DNA of 64,000 nt from the NCBI RefSeq assembly GCF_009755275.1, contig NZ_WQLA01000004.1, forward strand, positions 310,001 through 374,000, written 5' to 3'. This DNA is from Mucilaginibacter aquatilis (lineage in GTDB: Bacteria > Bacteroidota > Bacteroidia > Sphingobacteriales > Sphingobacteriaceae). The position numbers were made by a program, and so were the translations under genes. Positions 54,004 through 63,672 of this stretch are shown here, piece by piece; position 1 is the stretch's first letter, and each line of letters starts with the position of its first letter. The notes under the pieces were generated by a model. That model saw nothing but the letters and a program-made list of their open reading frames with translations. It did no database searches and was not told where the DNA came from.

Positions 54004-54705
54004 ATGCTCGATAATCTGGACTGGTATAACATCATGGTAATTGACATAGAAACCGTACCTCAATACGGTAGTTATGCCCAGGTTCCGGAAAATTTAAAGC
54101 ATTTGTGGGAAAAGAAAACAACCTATCAGCGCAAAGAGGAAACAGCCGAAGATTTTTATCGCAACGCCGGTATTCAAGCCGAATTTGGTAAAATCATTTG
54201 CATATCGGTAGGTATGTTTACACGCGAGGGCGGCCTTAGGGTAAAATCTTTTGCTTCACATAACGAAGAAGAACTGCTAGCCAATTTTTCTGCTATGCTG
54301 AGCAAAAGATCGCATAATTTGGTTTTGTGCGGGCATAACGCAAAGGAATTTGATTTTCCATACATATGCAGGCGTATGTTGGTTAACGGGATAAGACTAC
54401 CATTGCAATTACAAATTGCCGGTAAAAAGCCTTGGGAAATTTGCCACTTAGATACAATGGAGCTGTGGAAATTTGGCGACTACAAAAACTTTACCTCACT
54501 AAATTTAATGGCAGCCATATTTAATATACCTACGCCAAAAGATGATATTGATGGCAGCATGGTTGGACACGTGTATTGGGTAGACAACGCACTTGAACGG
54601 ATATGCGCCTACTGCCAGAAAGATGTTGTAGCGACAGCTCAACTATTAAAACGCTTCAAGGGCGAGGAGCTTATTGAAGATGATATGGTTACCATTGTTG
54701 AATAA
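54004..54705 (+). CDS. PolB-type 3'-5' exonuclease domain protein
   Basis: A 233-residue stand-alone DEDDy-type exonuclease related to the proofreading domain of family B DNA polymerases. MVIDIETVPQYG has the ExoI D-x-E motif, CGHNAKEFDFPYICRRM is ExoII (N-x-x-x-F-D), and YCQKDVVATAQL is ExoIII-type (Y-x-x-x-D). It should degrade DNA or RNA 3' to 5'. The ATG at 54004 is preferred over a TTG two codons earlier. Its biological role is unknown; it lies ahead of the peptide ABC transporter gene. Confidence 0.88.
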   Translation: MLDNLDWYNIMVIDIETVPQYGSYAQVPENLKHLWEKKTTYQRKEETAEDFYRNAGIQAEFGKIICISVGMFTREGGLRVKSFASHNEEELLANFSAMLSKRSHNLVLCGHNAKEFDFPYICRRMLVNGIRLPLQLQIAGKKPWEICHLDTMELWKFGDYKNFTSLNLMAAIFNIPTPKDDIDGSMVGHVYWVDNALERICAYCQKDVVATAQLLKRFKGEELIEDDMVTIVE

Positions 54706-54752
54706 TATTGTATGCAAAACTATATTAAGTAAACCTCCTTATTGCATATAGT

Positions 54753-56477
54753 ATGCTTCAAATAAATGATTTACATATTAGTTTTAATACGGCAAACGGC
54801 TTATTTGAGGCTGTGAAGGGTATTTCGTTTAGCATAAAAAAAGGCGAAACGTTAGGTATAGTAGGTGAATCGGGCTCGGGCAAATCTGTTACATCTTTAG
54901 CTATAATGCGTTTGCTTAACGAAGAACAAAGCAATATTACCGGCAGCATATTGTTTGATGGAGTTGAGCTAAGTAAGCTAAGCGAGCAGGAAATGCGTAA
55001 GATAAGAGGTAACCGCATAGCCATGATTTTTCAGGAACCTATGACCTCTTTAAACCCGGTTTTAAAGTGCGGCATTCAGGTAACTGAGGCCATAAAGCTT
55101 CATCGCAAGCTAAGCCGAAGTGATGCAGATAACGAAGCAGTAAAGCTGTTTAACGAAGTACAGCTTCCTCGAGCCGAAAGTATTTTTGATAGCTATCCTC
55201 ATCAGCTTTCGGGTGGCCAGCGGCAGCGTGTAATGATAGCCATGGCCCTGTCATGCAACCCTGAGTTATTAATTGCCGATGAGCCTACCACCGCACTTGA
55301 TGTAACCGTACAGAAAACTATTATTGATTTGCTGCTTAAGATTCAGGCTGAGCGCAACATGGCCTTGCTGTTTATATCGCATGACCTAGGCGTGGTTAGC
55401 CGGGTAGCCGATAAGGTTTTAGTGATGTACAAAGGACAGGTAGTTGAACAAGGCATTGCCAGGCAAGTATTTCAACATCCACAGCATCCTTACACCCAAG
55501 GGCTGCTGGCCTGCAGGCCAACAGTAAACCGTCAACTAAAAACGTTGCCCGTAATTAGCGACTTCTTGAAAGTTGAACGTGACGGCTCACTAACCAGCAC
55601 AGGATTAAACATAGCAAGTCTGGAACGCCAGTTGGCTGTTGATACTAAAGTAGCTGAACACCATAAAAAAACCTTATTTAACCAGGAACCCATTTTAAAG
55701 GTGACTAATCTTTGCACATGGTTTCCTGTAAAATCAGGGTGGTTTTCCTCAAAAAAGGAATATATCAAGGCTGTAAATAATGTAACTTTCGATGTTTATC
55801 CTGGCGAAACGTTAGGATTGGTAGGCGAATCAGGCAGTGGAAAAACCACACTTGGCCGCAGCATACTCAGACTTATTGAACCTACCTCCGGCCAGGTAAA
55901 TTATAAAGGAACAGATATCAGAACGTTGTCTGCCGATGCGTTAAGGAAAATGCGCCGGCAAATTCAAATTATCTTTCAAGACCCATATTCTTCTTTAAAT
56001 CCGAGGCAAACCATAGGTCAAATTCTTACAGAACCGATGCAGGTTCATGGTTTACATCAAGATAACGCTTTGCGTAAGCAGAAAGCGCTTGAATTACTTG
56101 AACGTGTGGACCTAGCTGCCGAACATTTTAACCGCTATCCACATGAATTTTCGGGCGGCCAACGGCAGCGGGTAGTCATTGCGCGGGCCCTGGCACTTCA
56201 ACCCGAATTTATAATTTGTGACGAATCAGTTTCGGCACTTGACGTTTCTGTACAAGCTCAAGTACTCAACTTACTTAAACAGCTACAGCGCGACTTAGGC
56301 TTAACTTACATTTTCATTTCGCATGATTTGTCGGTAATCAAGCATATATCTGACCGCATTATGGTGATAAACAAAGGGCGAATTGAAGAAATTGCAGATG
56401 CTGAAGAGCTTTATCAAAATCCGAAAACACCTTACACTCAAAAACTTATTGCCTCCATTCCGCAAATAAGTATTTAG
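54753..56477 (+). CDS. Fused oligopeptide/dipeptide ABC transporter ATPase (YejF/DppDF-like)
   Basis: A 574-residue protein with two complete ABC cassettes. The first has [28 protein letters not shown] and [13 protein letters not shown]; the second (from about 320) has [28 protein letters not shown] and [13 protein letters not shown]. Fused Opp/Dpp ATPases of this type drive peptide import with partner permeases, which are not in the window. The YTQGLLAC and [10 protein letters not shown] tails of each half are the oligopeptide-specific C-terminal signatures. Confidence 0.94.
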   Translation: MLQINDLHISFNTANGLFEAVKGISFSIKKGETLGIVGESGSGKSVTSLAIMRLLNEEQSNITGSILFDGVELSKLSEQEMRKIRGNRIAMIFQEPMTSLNPVLKCGIQVTEAIKLHRKLSRSDADNEAVKLFNEVQLPRAESIFDSYPHQLSGGQRQRVMIAMALSCNPELLIADEPTTALDVTVQKTIIDLLLKIQAERNMALLFISHDLGVVSRVADKVLVMYKGQVVEQGIARQVFQHPQHPYTQGLLACRPTVNRQLKTLPVISDFLKVERDGSLTSTGLNIASLERQLAVDTKVAEHHKKTLFNQEPILKVTNLCTWFPVKSGWFSSKKEYIKAVNNVTFDVYPGETLGLVGESGSGKTTLGRSILRLIEPTSGQVNYKGTDIRTLSADALRKMRRQIQIIFQDPYSSLNPRQTIGQILTEPMQVHGLHQDNALRKQKALELLERVDLAAEHFNRYPHEFSGGQRQRVVIARALALQPEFIICDESVSALDVSVQAQVLNLLKQLQRDLGLTYIFISHDLSVIKHISDRIMVINKGRIEEIADAEELYQNPKTPYTQKLIASIPQISI

Positions 56478-56579
56478 CAAATTGATTGTTGCACAACTTT
56501 AACAGGTTAAGCTTGTTATTAATTACGTAAAACTGCTTATGCATTACATTGCATATATTAGCAACATACTGTTAGCCTA

Positions 56580-58721
56580 ATGTCGAAAAAGAAAAACATA
56601 GCCCCTTCTGTAAAACAGGTTCTTACACAGCTTGTGCTGGATGTATTTGAGCAAAACGGAAAGGAAGCTTTAAACTATAAACAAATCTCATCCAAATTAA
56701 ACATCCGCGAGCCAGAATCGCGTGAGACTATTTTGGAGATACTTAAGGAAGAAGCTAAAAAGAAAACATTGCAGGAAGTATCACCCGGTAAATTTAAGGT
56801 GCTTGAGCTTAAAACCTTTGTTGAAGGCCGGGTAGACATGACCGCCGATGGTTCGGCTTTCATTGTAACTGATGATGAGTTTGAGAACGACATCTTTGTT
56901 GCCCCCCGTAAAGTACGCACTGCGCTCAACGGCGACCGCGTTAAAGTTTACGTTTATGCTAAAAGCAAAGGCAAGCGCAAAGAAGGTGAAGTAATGGAAA
57001 TTATTAAGCGCGCTAAAATGGAATTTACGGGTATTGTAAAAATTTCTGAGCGCTTTGCATTTTTCATACCCGACGACCGCAAAATGCTTCACGATATTTT
57101 TATACCGCTAAGTGACCTCAACGGTGCCAAGAACGGCATGAAAGCCGTAGCCGCAATTACCGATTGGCCGCCACAAGCCAAAAACCCAATTGGTACAATC
57201 AAAACCATATTAGGAACGCAGGGGGAAAACGATACGGAAATGAACGCCATTTTGGCTGAGTACGGTTTCCCACTAACATTTCCTGCTGAGGTTGAGGCAG
57301 AAGCTGAGGATATAGCAGATGATATAACTGATGAAGAAATAGCTAAGCGTCGTGATTTTAGGGAGGTGCTTACCATTACGATTGATCCGTTTGACGCAAA
57401 AGATTTTGATGATGCCATTTCATTCCAAAAGCTAGAGAACGGCAATTACGAAATTGGTGTACACATTGCCGACGTTGCGCAATACATCATCCCTGATTCG
57501 GCTTTAGACAAGGAAGCTTATGAACGCGGTACTTCGGTTTACCTGGTAGACCGTGTTATACCCATGCTGCCCGAGCGATTATCAAACGGATTGTGCTCGC
57601 TTCGTCCGCATGAAGACAAATTGTGCTTTGCAGCTGTCTTTGAAATGAATGATGCCGGACATGTATTAAGTGAATGGTTTGGAAAAACCGTTATACACTC
57701 CAACCGCCGCTTTACCTACGAGGAAGTGCAGGAAATTATAGAAGCCGGCGAAGGTGAATATTCTGATGAAATAAAGACGTTGAACGCCGTGGCTTATAAG
57801 CTGCGCGAGCAAAAATTCAAAAACGGAGCAATAAGCTTTGAAAGCACCGAAGTTAAATTTAAGCTGGATGAGCAAGGCAAGCCTATTGGCGTTTATGTAA
57901 AGGAACGTAAAGACGCGCACAAACTTATTGAAGACTTTATGCTGCTGGCTAACCGTAAGGTCGCCGAATTTGTAAGCAAAAAAGGCAAGGGACGTAAAAA
58001 GAAGTTTCCGTTTGTGTATCGTGCTCACGATGCACCTAACCCCGAAACGTTAGGAAGTTTTGCACAATTTGCCGCACGCTTTGGCTATCGTATCAATATG
58101 AAGTCGGATAGGGAAATTGCCAAGTCGCTCAACCATTTAATGACTGATGTTGAAGGTAAAAAAGAGCAGAATGTGCTTACACAACTGGCAATACGTTCAA
58201 TGGCCAAAGCTATATATACCACTAAAAGCAGCAGCCATTACGGCCTTGCATTTGACCATTACACCCACTTTACATCGCCCATACGCCGCTACCCCGACGT
58301 AATGGTGCACCGCCTGCTGTTTCACTACTTAAATGGCGGCGAGCCGGTAAATGCCGAACATTACGAAGCATTATGCAAGCACAGCTCAGACATGGAGAAA
58401 AAAGCTGCTGATGCAGAGCGCTCGTCAGTGAAATACAAACAAGCTGAGTTTCTACAAGATAACATTGGAAGTGAGTTTACCGGCGTTATCTCGGGAGTTA
58501 CTGAATGGGGAATGTATGTGCAGATTACCGAAAATAATTGCGAAGGCATGGTCAGACTGCGTGATATATCAGACGACTTTTATACCTTAGACGAAAAAAA
58601 CTACGCCATTATTGGTCAGCGAAAAAAGAAGGTCTATCAACTAGGTGATGAAGTCCGGATTAAAGTAAAAAACGTAGATCTTACCAAAAAGCAAATTGAT
58701 TTTTCGCTGGTGCTTGATTAG
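56580..58721 (+). CDS. rnr: Ribonuclease R
   Basis: Processive 3'-5' exoribonuclease of 713 residues that degrades structured RNA. An N-terminal helix-turn-helix (about 10-60) and cold-shock/OB domains precede the RNB catalytic domain, where TIDPFDAKDFDDAISF supplies the acidic metal ligands. The C-terminal S1 domain (about 630-710, GVISGVTEWGMYVQITENNCEGMV) binds RNA. FTSPIRRYPDVMVHRLL is a further signature. It lies 23 bases before the polyprenyl synthase and may be cotranscribed. Confidence 0.96.
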   Translation: MSKKKNIAPSVKQVLTQLVLDVFEQNGKEALNYKQISSKLNIREPESRETILEILKEEAKKKTLQEVSPGKFKVLELKTFVEGRVDMTADGSAFIVTDDEFENDIFVAPRKVRTALNGDRVKVYVYAKSKGKRKEGEVMEIIKRAKMEFTGIVKISERFAFFIPDDRKMLHDIFIPLSDLNGAKNGMKAVAAITDWPPQAKNPIGTIKTILGTQGENDTEMNAILAEYGFPLTFPAEVEAEAEDIADDITDEEIAKRRDFREVLTITIDPFDAKDFDDAISFQKLENGNYEIGVHIADVAQYIIPDSALDKEAYERGTSVYLVDRVIPMLPERLSNGLCSLRPHEDKLCFAAVFEMNDAGHVLSEWFGKTVIHSNRRFTYEEVQEIIEAGEGEYSDEIKTLNAVAYKLREQKFKNGAISFESTEVKFKLDEQGKPIGVYVKERKDAHKLIEDFMLLANRKVAEFVSKKGKGRKKKFPFVYRAHDAPNPETLGSFAQFAARFGYRINMKSDREIAKSLNHLMTDVEGKKEQNVLTQLAIRSMAKAIYTTKSSSHYGLAFDHYTHFTSPIRRYPDVMVHRLLFHYLNGGEPVNAEHYEALCKHSSDMEKKAADAERSSVKYKQAEFLQDNIGSEFTGVISGVTEWGMYVQITENNCEGMVRLRDISDDFYTLDEKNYAIIGQRKKKVYQLGDEVRIKVKNVDLTKKQIDFSLVLD

Positions 58722-58744
58722 CTTTTGACGGCACCATCTATTTT

Positions 58745-59719
58745 ATGAACACACTTAAAAATTTACAGCTGCTTATTGAAGACGCTGTAGGAAAATTATC
58801 GTACCCGGTAACGCCTGCAGAGTTATACGAGCCCATCACTTACATTCTATCAATTGGCGGCAAACGTATGCGCCCTGCCCTGCTGCTTATGGCTTGCGAT
58901 ATGTTTGGCGGAGACGTTAAAAAGGCCATTTCGCCTGCTTTAGCCATTGAAGTATTCCACAATTTCACGCTGGTGCATGACGACATTATGGATAACGCGC
59001 CGCTTAGACGCGGTAAAGCCACCGTACACGAAAAATGGAACCCAAACACAGGCATTCTTTCGGGCGATGTTATGCTGGTTGAGGCCTATAAGCTTATGAT
59101 GCAGGTTGATGATGGTATTTTGCTAAATGTACTGGAAATATTCAGCAATACGGCAATTGGGGTGTGTGAGGGGCAGCAGTTTGACATGAACTTTGAGCAG
59201 CAAAGTCATGTACAAATAGATGACTACATCAACATGATTCGACTTAAGACGGCAGTACTGCTTGGCGGAGCGCTTAACATAGGTGCCCTCATTGGCGGTG
59301 CAAGTGCAAAAGATGCCGGATTGCTTTACACCTTTGGCGAACAACTGGGCATAGCTTTCCAACTGCAGGATGATATACTGGATGTATACGGCGACCCTGA
59401 AAAATTTGGTAAGCAAGTAGGCGGCGACATCATCTCCAACAAAAAAACCTTCCTGCTCATCAAAGCTCTCGAGCTTGCGGGTGAACAAGAAAAACAGGTT
59501 TTGAACCAATGGCTTAATGCTGCTAATTTTGATGCCGTTGAAAAAGTAAGTGCGGTAACTGATATTTACAATGCTTTAGGCATAAGGCAACAAGCAGAAG
59601 AAGCCGTGTACACCTATGCCGCTAAGGGATTTGAAGCACTTGATAAGCTTTCGGTAGCTGAAGATAAGAAGCAGTATTTACGAAGCTTTGCTGATGGGTT
59701 AATGGTGAGGGAGAAATAA
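58745..59719 (+). CDS. Polyprenyl synthetase (trans-isoprenyl diphosphate synthase)
   Basis: Condenses isopentenyl diphosphate to make all-trans polyprenyl diphosphate, 324 residues. The two Asp-rich motifs are HDDIMD (about 78-84) and QDDILDVYGD (about 216-222). GGKRMRPALLLMA and GKQVGGDIISNKKTFLL are also conserved. The product length (octaprenyl or shorter, for menaquinone or undecaprenyl-type carriers) cannot be told. Followed by an intergenic palindrome. Confidence 0.94.
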   Translation: MNTLKNLQLLIEDAVGKLSYPVTPAELYEPITYILSIGGKRMRPALLLMACDMFGGDVKKAISPALAIEVFHNFTLVHDDIMDNAPLRRGKATVHEKWNPNTGILSGDVMLVEAYKLMMQVDDGILLNVLEIFSNTAIGVCEGQQFDMNFEQQSHVQIDDYINMIRLKTAVLLGGALNIGALIGGASAKDAGLLYTFGEQLGIAFQLQDDILDVYGDPEKFGKQVGGDIISNKKTFLLIKALELAGEQEKQVLNQWLNAANFDAVEKVSAVTDIYNALGIRQQAEEAVYTYAAKGFEALDKLSVAEDKKQYLRSFADGLMVREK

Positions 59720-59746
59720 CTAATAACTACCAAAGCCTGCCCATAC

Positions 59747-59825
59747 GTTATTGCGAGGAACGAAGCAATCTCAGCGCAGCTATGTTAATATATAGTTCAC
59801 GGCTTGCTTCGTTATTCACTATGAC
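59747..59825. repeat. Degenerate REP/MITE-like palindromic repeat
   Basis: Left arm GTTATTGCGAGGAACGAAGC and right arm, which reads in reverse complement GTCATAGTGAATAACGAAGC, form an imperfect inverted repeat about 79 bases long. The unit resembles the 'ATTGCGAGGAACGAAGCAATC' intergenic repeat common in Sphingobacteria-type genomes. The mismatches mark it as an old or degraded copy. No coding content. Confidence 0.65.
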
Positions 59826-59888
59826 AGGATAAATCGAAGCAATTTTTATTTTTCCTGGTACAATTAGTATCTTGTGATAACCAATAAA

Positions 59889-60794
59889 ATGAGGATCTGT
59901 CACCTATTATTCCTTTCTCTTTTATTTATTTCCTGCAAGCGGGATTTATCTTCCAGCAAACAAAAATCTGAACGCAAACTAAGTCAGGACTCACTCAGGA
60001 TTTTAAGAACGCAAGAACTTGCCGAAGCAAAAGAAGATCACACCATTTACAGCGCGGTTGTATTATCTAAAGATACTATAATCCTGCTAAGGCGTCCGGT
60101 TGGATTAGAATACAGCACCAATGGCGGTAAAACGTGGCAATGGATAGCAAAGAGTATATTCAGGGTAGATGAGCTAACCGTTGATAATAAAGGCATCTGG
60201 TGGGCATTAAAAAGATGGAAAGGCATACACGAAGCCAGTGATTGTAGCATGTATAAATCGACCGATAAAGGCAAAACCTGGAAAAAATACACTTTCAATA
60301 CTTCAGTTTTTTTTCCTTACCATTTTTACTCCAAGCCTCATCAAAAACTGGCAATTTCTACACATTTCGAAAACACGGTTTATCAACTGTCTGGTACAAA
60401 CCCGAGACGTAATTGGCAGTTTATTAAGAAGCAACCTAACGACAATCAGATAGATACTGTTTCAACAGGCAATTATTTCATTCACGATAGTGGATATGAT
60501 GATGCGCTTTGTGTAAAGCGGGACAATAAAGCTATTGATACATTGATTCGCTTCACCAAGGCTGATCTTATTTATTATATAGAGCAAAAAGACAATGAAC
60601 TATTTGTAGCAGGCCCGGACAAAGATGGTAGGGACTTATACTTTGCGGTAATAAAAAAAGAGAAAATTCAAAAAGAATTTACAATACCGGGTGGAGAAAA
60701 AATGCAGAAATCAAGCCTTGTTAACATTATTATAACAGGTTCATCTGGTGCATATGTTTATAAAAACAATAAAGTAACACCTATTTATAAATAA
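59889..60794 (+). CDS. Lipoprotein with BNR (Asp-box) repeats
   Basis: A 301-residue predicted lipoprotein: signal sequence MRICHLLFLSLLFIS, lipobox FISC, lipidated Cys16, then basic and Asp residues. STNGGKTWQW (about residue 82) and STDKGKTWKK (about residue 125) are Asp-box repeats of the sialidase/VPS10-type beta-propeller fold. The catalytic Arg and Glu of true sialidases are not identifiable, so this may be a binding or structural protein. A GTG start at 59874 is possible but ATG directly at the signal peptide is preferred. Confidence 0.83.
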   Translation: MRICHLLFLSLLFISCKRDLSSSKQKSERKLSQDSLRILRTQELAEAKEDHTIYSAVVLSKDTIILLRRPVGLEYSTNGGKTWQWIAKSIFRVDELTVDNKGIWWALKRWKGIHEASDCSMYKSTDKGKTWKKYTFNTSVFFPYHFYSKPHQKLAISTHFENTVYQLSGTNPRRNWQFIKKQPNDNQIDTVSTGNYFIHDSGYDDALCVKRDNKAIDTLIRFTKADLIYYIEQKDNELFVAGPDKDGRDLYFAVIKKEKIQKEFTIPGGEKMQKSSLVNIIITGSSGAYVYKNNKVTPIYK

Positions 60795-60841
60795 CATTCG
60801 CCGCCATTTCCTATCTTCATATCACCAAACACAAAGCAAAC

Positions 60842-61231
60842 ATGAAAAAAGTAACAGGCATTGGCGGCATATTTTTCAAGAGCGAAGACCCAAAGGCAAT
60901 AAACGAATGGTATGCTCAAAACCTCGGTTTACCTACCAGCGCCTACGGAACCACGTTTGATTGGCTGGAGGTTGATGATGCATCAAAAAAGGGCACTACT
61001 GTTTGGAACGCATTTCCGGCAGATACCAAGTACTTCAATCCATCGGCCAAGCCATTCATGATCAATTACCGGGTTGCTGATTTGGTTGCACTGGTAGGCG
61101 AGTTAAAGGCAAACAACGTAACCATTGTGGATGAAATAGCTGAATATGACTATGGAAAATTTGTGCACATCTTAGATCCTGAAGGCAACATTATTGAGCT
61201 TTGGGAACCCAAAGATGCACAGTCTGAATAA
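60842..61231 (+). CDS. VOC family protein (glyoxalase/bleomycin-resistance fold)
   Basis: A 129-residue protein of two beta-alpha-beta-beta-beta modules: GIGGIFFKSEDPKAINEWYAQNLGL opens the first and PFMINYRVADLVALVGELKANNV the second, and HILDPEGNIIELWEP carries the final Glu ligand. The fold can be a dioxygenase, lyase or binding protein; substrate unknown. A 12-bp hairpin (61259-61286) follows. Confidence 0.9.
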   Translation: MKKVTGIGGIFFKSEDPKAINEWYAQNLGLPTSAYGTTFDWLEVDDASKKGTTVWNAFPADTKYFNPSAKPFMINYRVADLVALVGELKANNVTIVDEIAEYDYGKFVHILDPEGNIIELWEPKDAQSE

Positions 61232-61258
61232 TACTGTTTAATAGATTTATATTGAAGA

Positions 61259-61286
61259 ATAAGCCTGAAAATAATTTCAGGCTTAT
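61259..61286. terminator. Hairpin between VOC gene and small secreted protein gene
   Basis: ATAAGCCTGAAA pairs perfectly with TTTCAGGCTTAT around an ATAA loop. No pure T tract, so moderate support as bidirectional terminator. Confidence 0.55.
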
Positions 61287-61341
61287 AAAAATGTATCGAT
61301 TATTTTTCTCAGTATAAGTCCGCAAATTATCTGGCGGGTTC

Positions 61342-61692
61342 TCATAAAACTTTTCTCTTGAAAAGGTATTGACTGAAAAAGTATTTTTTTTCAAATGTTG
61401 TTGGATAGGCAAAAACAAACTCCCAACCTAACGCCGAAACATAGTTTAAAGCATCGGCAAGTGAATCATATTCTTTCACTTTGCTTGTTTCATCAACTAT
61501 GTTATTACCAAACTTTTTAAGCAACTGTTTATCACTACCAAAGTCAACTTTTATTGAACATTTTGTTGATCCCATATAGCTGGTAGAAAACAACGTAAAA
61601 AATTGTTCTTTGGGTTTAACGTAGAATCCTGGTGATTGAGCCAACACCGCTAAAGGCAACAGTAAAGCAATAAGGATAATTGATTTTTTCAT
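61342..61692 (-). CDS. Small secreted protein of unknown function
   Basis: 116 residues. Signal peptide MKKSIILIALLLPLAVLAQ ends at AQ (residue 19). The rest (VKPKEQFFTLFSTSYMGSTKCSIKVDFG, then LADALNYVSALGWEFVFAYPTTF) has an alpha-beta pattern seen in many Bacteroidota secreted proteins with an ALxxLGWEFV-type motif, function unknown. It is on the minus strand with a terminator-like hairpin about 50-80 bases upstream (61742-61775). Confidence 0.78.
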   Translation of the reverse strand: MKKSIILIALLLPLAVLAQSPGFYVKPKEQFFTLFSTSYMGSTKCSIKVDFGSDKQLLKKFGNNIVDETSKVKEYDSLADALNYVSALGWEFVFAYPTTFEKKYFFSQYLFKRKVL

Positions 61693-61737
61693 AGTGATAA
61701 ACTTTAGAACTTATTGACTGCGTTTTTTCAAAATGGT

Positions 61738-61866
61738 TTAAACAAAACAGGCCGACGATTTACATCAACGGCCTGCTCAATCACTCTAAAACAATCACCT
61801 CTACTCTTTAGAAGTTTCTTAGTTAATAAAGGCCAAGACCCATATTAATATTATAAAGCAAATTTA
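61738..61866 (-). ncRNA. Possible small RNA upstream of the secreted protein gene
   Basis: On the minus strand, TAAATTTG (61866-61859) exactly matches the Bacteroidota TAnnTTTG -7 element. About 85-120 bases downstream CAGGCCG/CGGCCTG (61775-61769 with 61754-61748) forms a 7-bp stem with a 14-base loop followed by TTTTGTTT. No minus-strand gene lies upstream that would need this terminator. No -33 element was found. Alternatively it is a leader attenuator of the gene at 61692. Confidence 0.3.
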
Positions 61867-62062
61867 TTAATTAATTATAAAATATCATCGTATAACACAG
61901 CCTTTTACGAAATGCTGACAATCTTTATTTCGTTACCAGTTTACTCCTTTGCCAGTACTGTTATTTAACATAAATAGCAAATATTTATTGTGTTTCCCCG
62001 CTTCATAAAAGCGGATTTAAACTAACTGCAAACAATAAGTCCTCAGCTGCCTTTAAAACGGT
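61867..62062. other. A/T-rich intergenic region, no further gene seen
   Basis: The rest of the 370-base gap between the secreted protein and the MscS gene is A/T-rich and has no open frame, tRNA or terminator that I can support. Confidence 0.5.
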
Positions 62063-63190
62063 ATGACGTTAATCATACTACAAATTGGCAACCGTCTTCC
62101 GCCCGAAGTCTTAGACGTATCAAAGCAAATGCACCCCTTGCTTTGGAACTTTTGCATATTGGTAGCTGCAACAATAATTGGATTACTTATCAAATTCATA
62201 TCATCACGCTTACTGCGTATTTATTCACAACGAAACAACTATTCCTTCTTTGGTTCATTTATAACTCACTTAAGCTGGCCTATAGGTTATTTTATACCCC
62301 TACTTGTATTCAAGATAATGATGCCGCTTATGCGCATGAACAAGTTATACTATGGCTTTCTCGATAGATGCGTAAGTATTTTACTGATCATATCTTTTGC
62401 CATATTGCTTACCAGGGCCATACGAGTTTTAGAGGATTATGTGTATCACATATATGATTTAAATAAAGCCGATAATTTAAAAGAACGTAAGATACGTACC
62501 CAGCTTAAGTTTCTACGTAAGCTGGTAGTAGCTATAATTGTGTTTGTGACTATAGCACTTGTGCTATTAAGCTTTGAAAGTTTCCGCAAGTTAGGTACGG
62601 GCTTATTAACAGGCGTGGGTATTGGTGGTATAATAATTGGTTTTGCAGCACAAAACTCATTAGGCAACTTGCTGGCAGGCATGCAGCTTGCTTTTACGCA
62701 GCCTATCCGTATTGATGATGTGTTAGTAGTTGAAGGAGAATGGGGACGCGTTGAAGATATAACCCTTACCTACGTTGTACTCCGTATATGGGATCAGAGG
62801 CGACTTATTTTGCCTATTAATTACTTCATTCAAAAGCCGTTTCAAAACTGGACGCGCATCTCGGCAGATATCATTGGCACTGTTTTCATCTACATGGATT
62901 ACTCTATCCCGCTTCAGGCTTTGCGTGCTGAGTTTGAACGCTTGCTATCCTTAACTAAACTGTGGGACGAAAAAGTGCAGGTGCTTCAATTAACTGATGC
63001 TAAAGAGCGCACAATAGAAATAAGAATGCTGGTAAGCGCACGCAATTCATCAGACGCTTTTGACCTGCGGTGTTATATACGCGAAAACATGATTACTTAC
63101 ATACAACAAAACTACCCGGAAGGCCTGCCAAAAATCCGCACGGATTATACGGACAAATTTCCGCAGGCCTTACCAGAAAGTTCTATTTAG
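62063..63190 (+). CDS. Mechanosensitive ion channel (MscS family)
   Basis: An inner-membrane channel of 375 residues that opens under membrane tension. Helices at about 28-47, 68-90, 101-122 and 152-172 precede the pore helix TM3 and beta domain: GTGLLTGVGIGGIIIGFAAQNSLGNLLAGMQLAFTQPIRIDDVLVVEGEWG is the diagnostic segment. LPINYFIQKPFQNWTRI continues the beta domain, and a C-terminal alpha/beta domain ends the protein. Convergent with the DUF4126 gene, overlapping it by 4 bases. Confidence 0.95.
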   Translation: MTLIILQIGNRLPPEVLDVSKQMHPLLWNFCILVAATIIGLLIKFISSRLLRIYSQRNNYSFFGSFITHLSWPIGYFIPLLVFKIMMPLMRMNKLYYGFLDRCVSILLIISFAILLTRAIRVLEDYVYHIYDLNKADNLKERKIRTQLKFLRKLVVAIIVFVTIALVLLSFESFRKLGTGLLTGVGIGGIIIGFAAQNSLGNLLAGMQLAFTQPIRIDDVLVVEGEWGRVEDITLTYVVLRIWDQRRLILPINYFIQKPFQNWTRISADIIGTVFIYMDYSIPLQALRAEFERLLSLTKLWDEKVQVLQLTDAKERTIEIRMLVSARNSSDAFDLRCYIRENMITYIQQNYPEGLPKIRTDYTDKFPQALPESSI

Positions 63191-63672
63191 GCTGCGTTGG
63201 CCAACCCAGTGCCTGCTCCTACAACCAGTGCATCTTCCAGTCCGCCAATCAAAGGGTCCAGTATATGGGAACTTTTAACAGTTGCTTTTCGCAAATAAAA
63301 ACTTCCGAAGGTTGACAGTATTGCTGCACCACCGCCAAGCAGTGCACCAAGTGCTGCATTACCCCCACCCGCTTTGTAAACACTGGCCCCCGCTAACGCT
63401 CCGGTCAGAAATCTTCCGGTTAAAGCTGGCAGCGCTACACGGTTAGGAGCAGTAGGCATTTTATCGCCCACAAATTCGGCAACGGCTAATAGCTTAAAAG
63501 CTGTAGCCGTTTTGTCAGACTGCATAAAGCTCAAAGGCGAATGTTCCATCGCTACTGATTTGTGTTGGCTGAGAATATGACTGGTAATAGCAGGCGCAGC
63601 CATTGACCGACTACCTGCAATAGCGCCTAAACTTAAAGCTTGCCAAAAAGGCTTTGATATTTTAAACGACAT
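63187..63672 (-). CDS. DUF4126 family membrane protein
   Basis: A 161-residue Gly/Ala-rich membrane protein. ALSLGAIAGSRSMAAPAITSHIL, FVGDKMPTAPNRVALPALTGRFLTGALAGASVYKAGGGNAALGALLGGGAAILSTFGSFYLRK and DALVVGAGTGLANAA match the DUF4126 layout of about four hydrophobic segments. Function unknown. It overlaps the MscS gene by 4 bases at the 3' end, with no terminator. Confidence 0.85.
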   Translation of the reverse strand: MSFKISKPFWQALSLGAIAGSRSMAAPAITSHILSQHKSVAMEHSPLSFMQSDKTATAFKLLAVAEFVGDKMPTAPNRVALPALTGRFLTGALAGASVYKAGGGNAALGALLGGGAAILSTFGSFYLRKATVKSSHILDPLIGGLEDALVVGAGTGLANAA

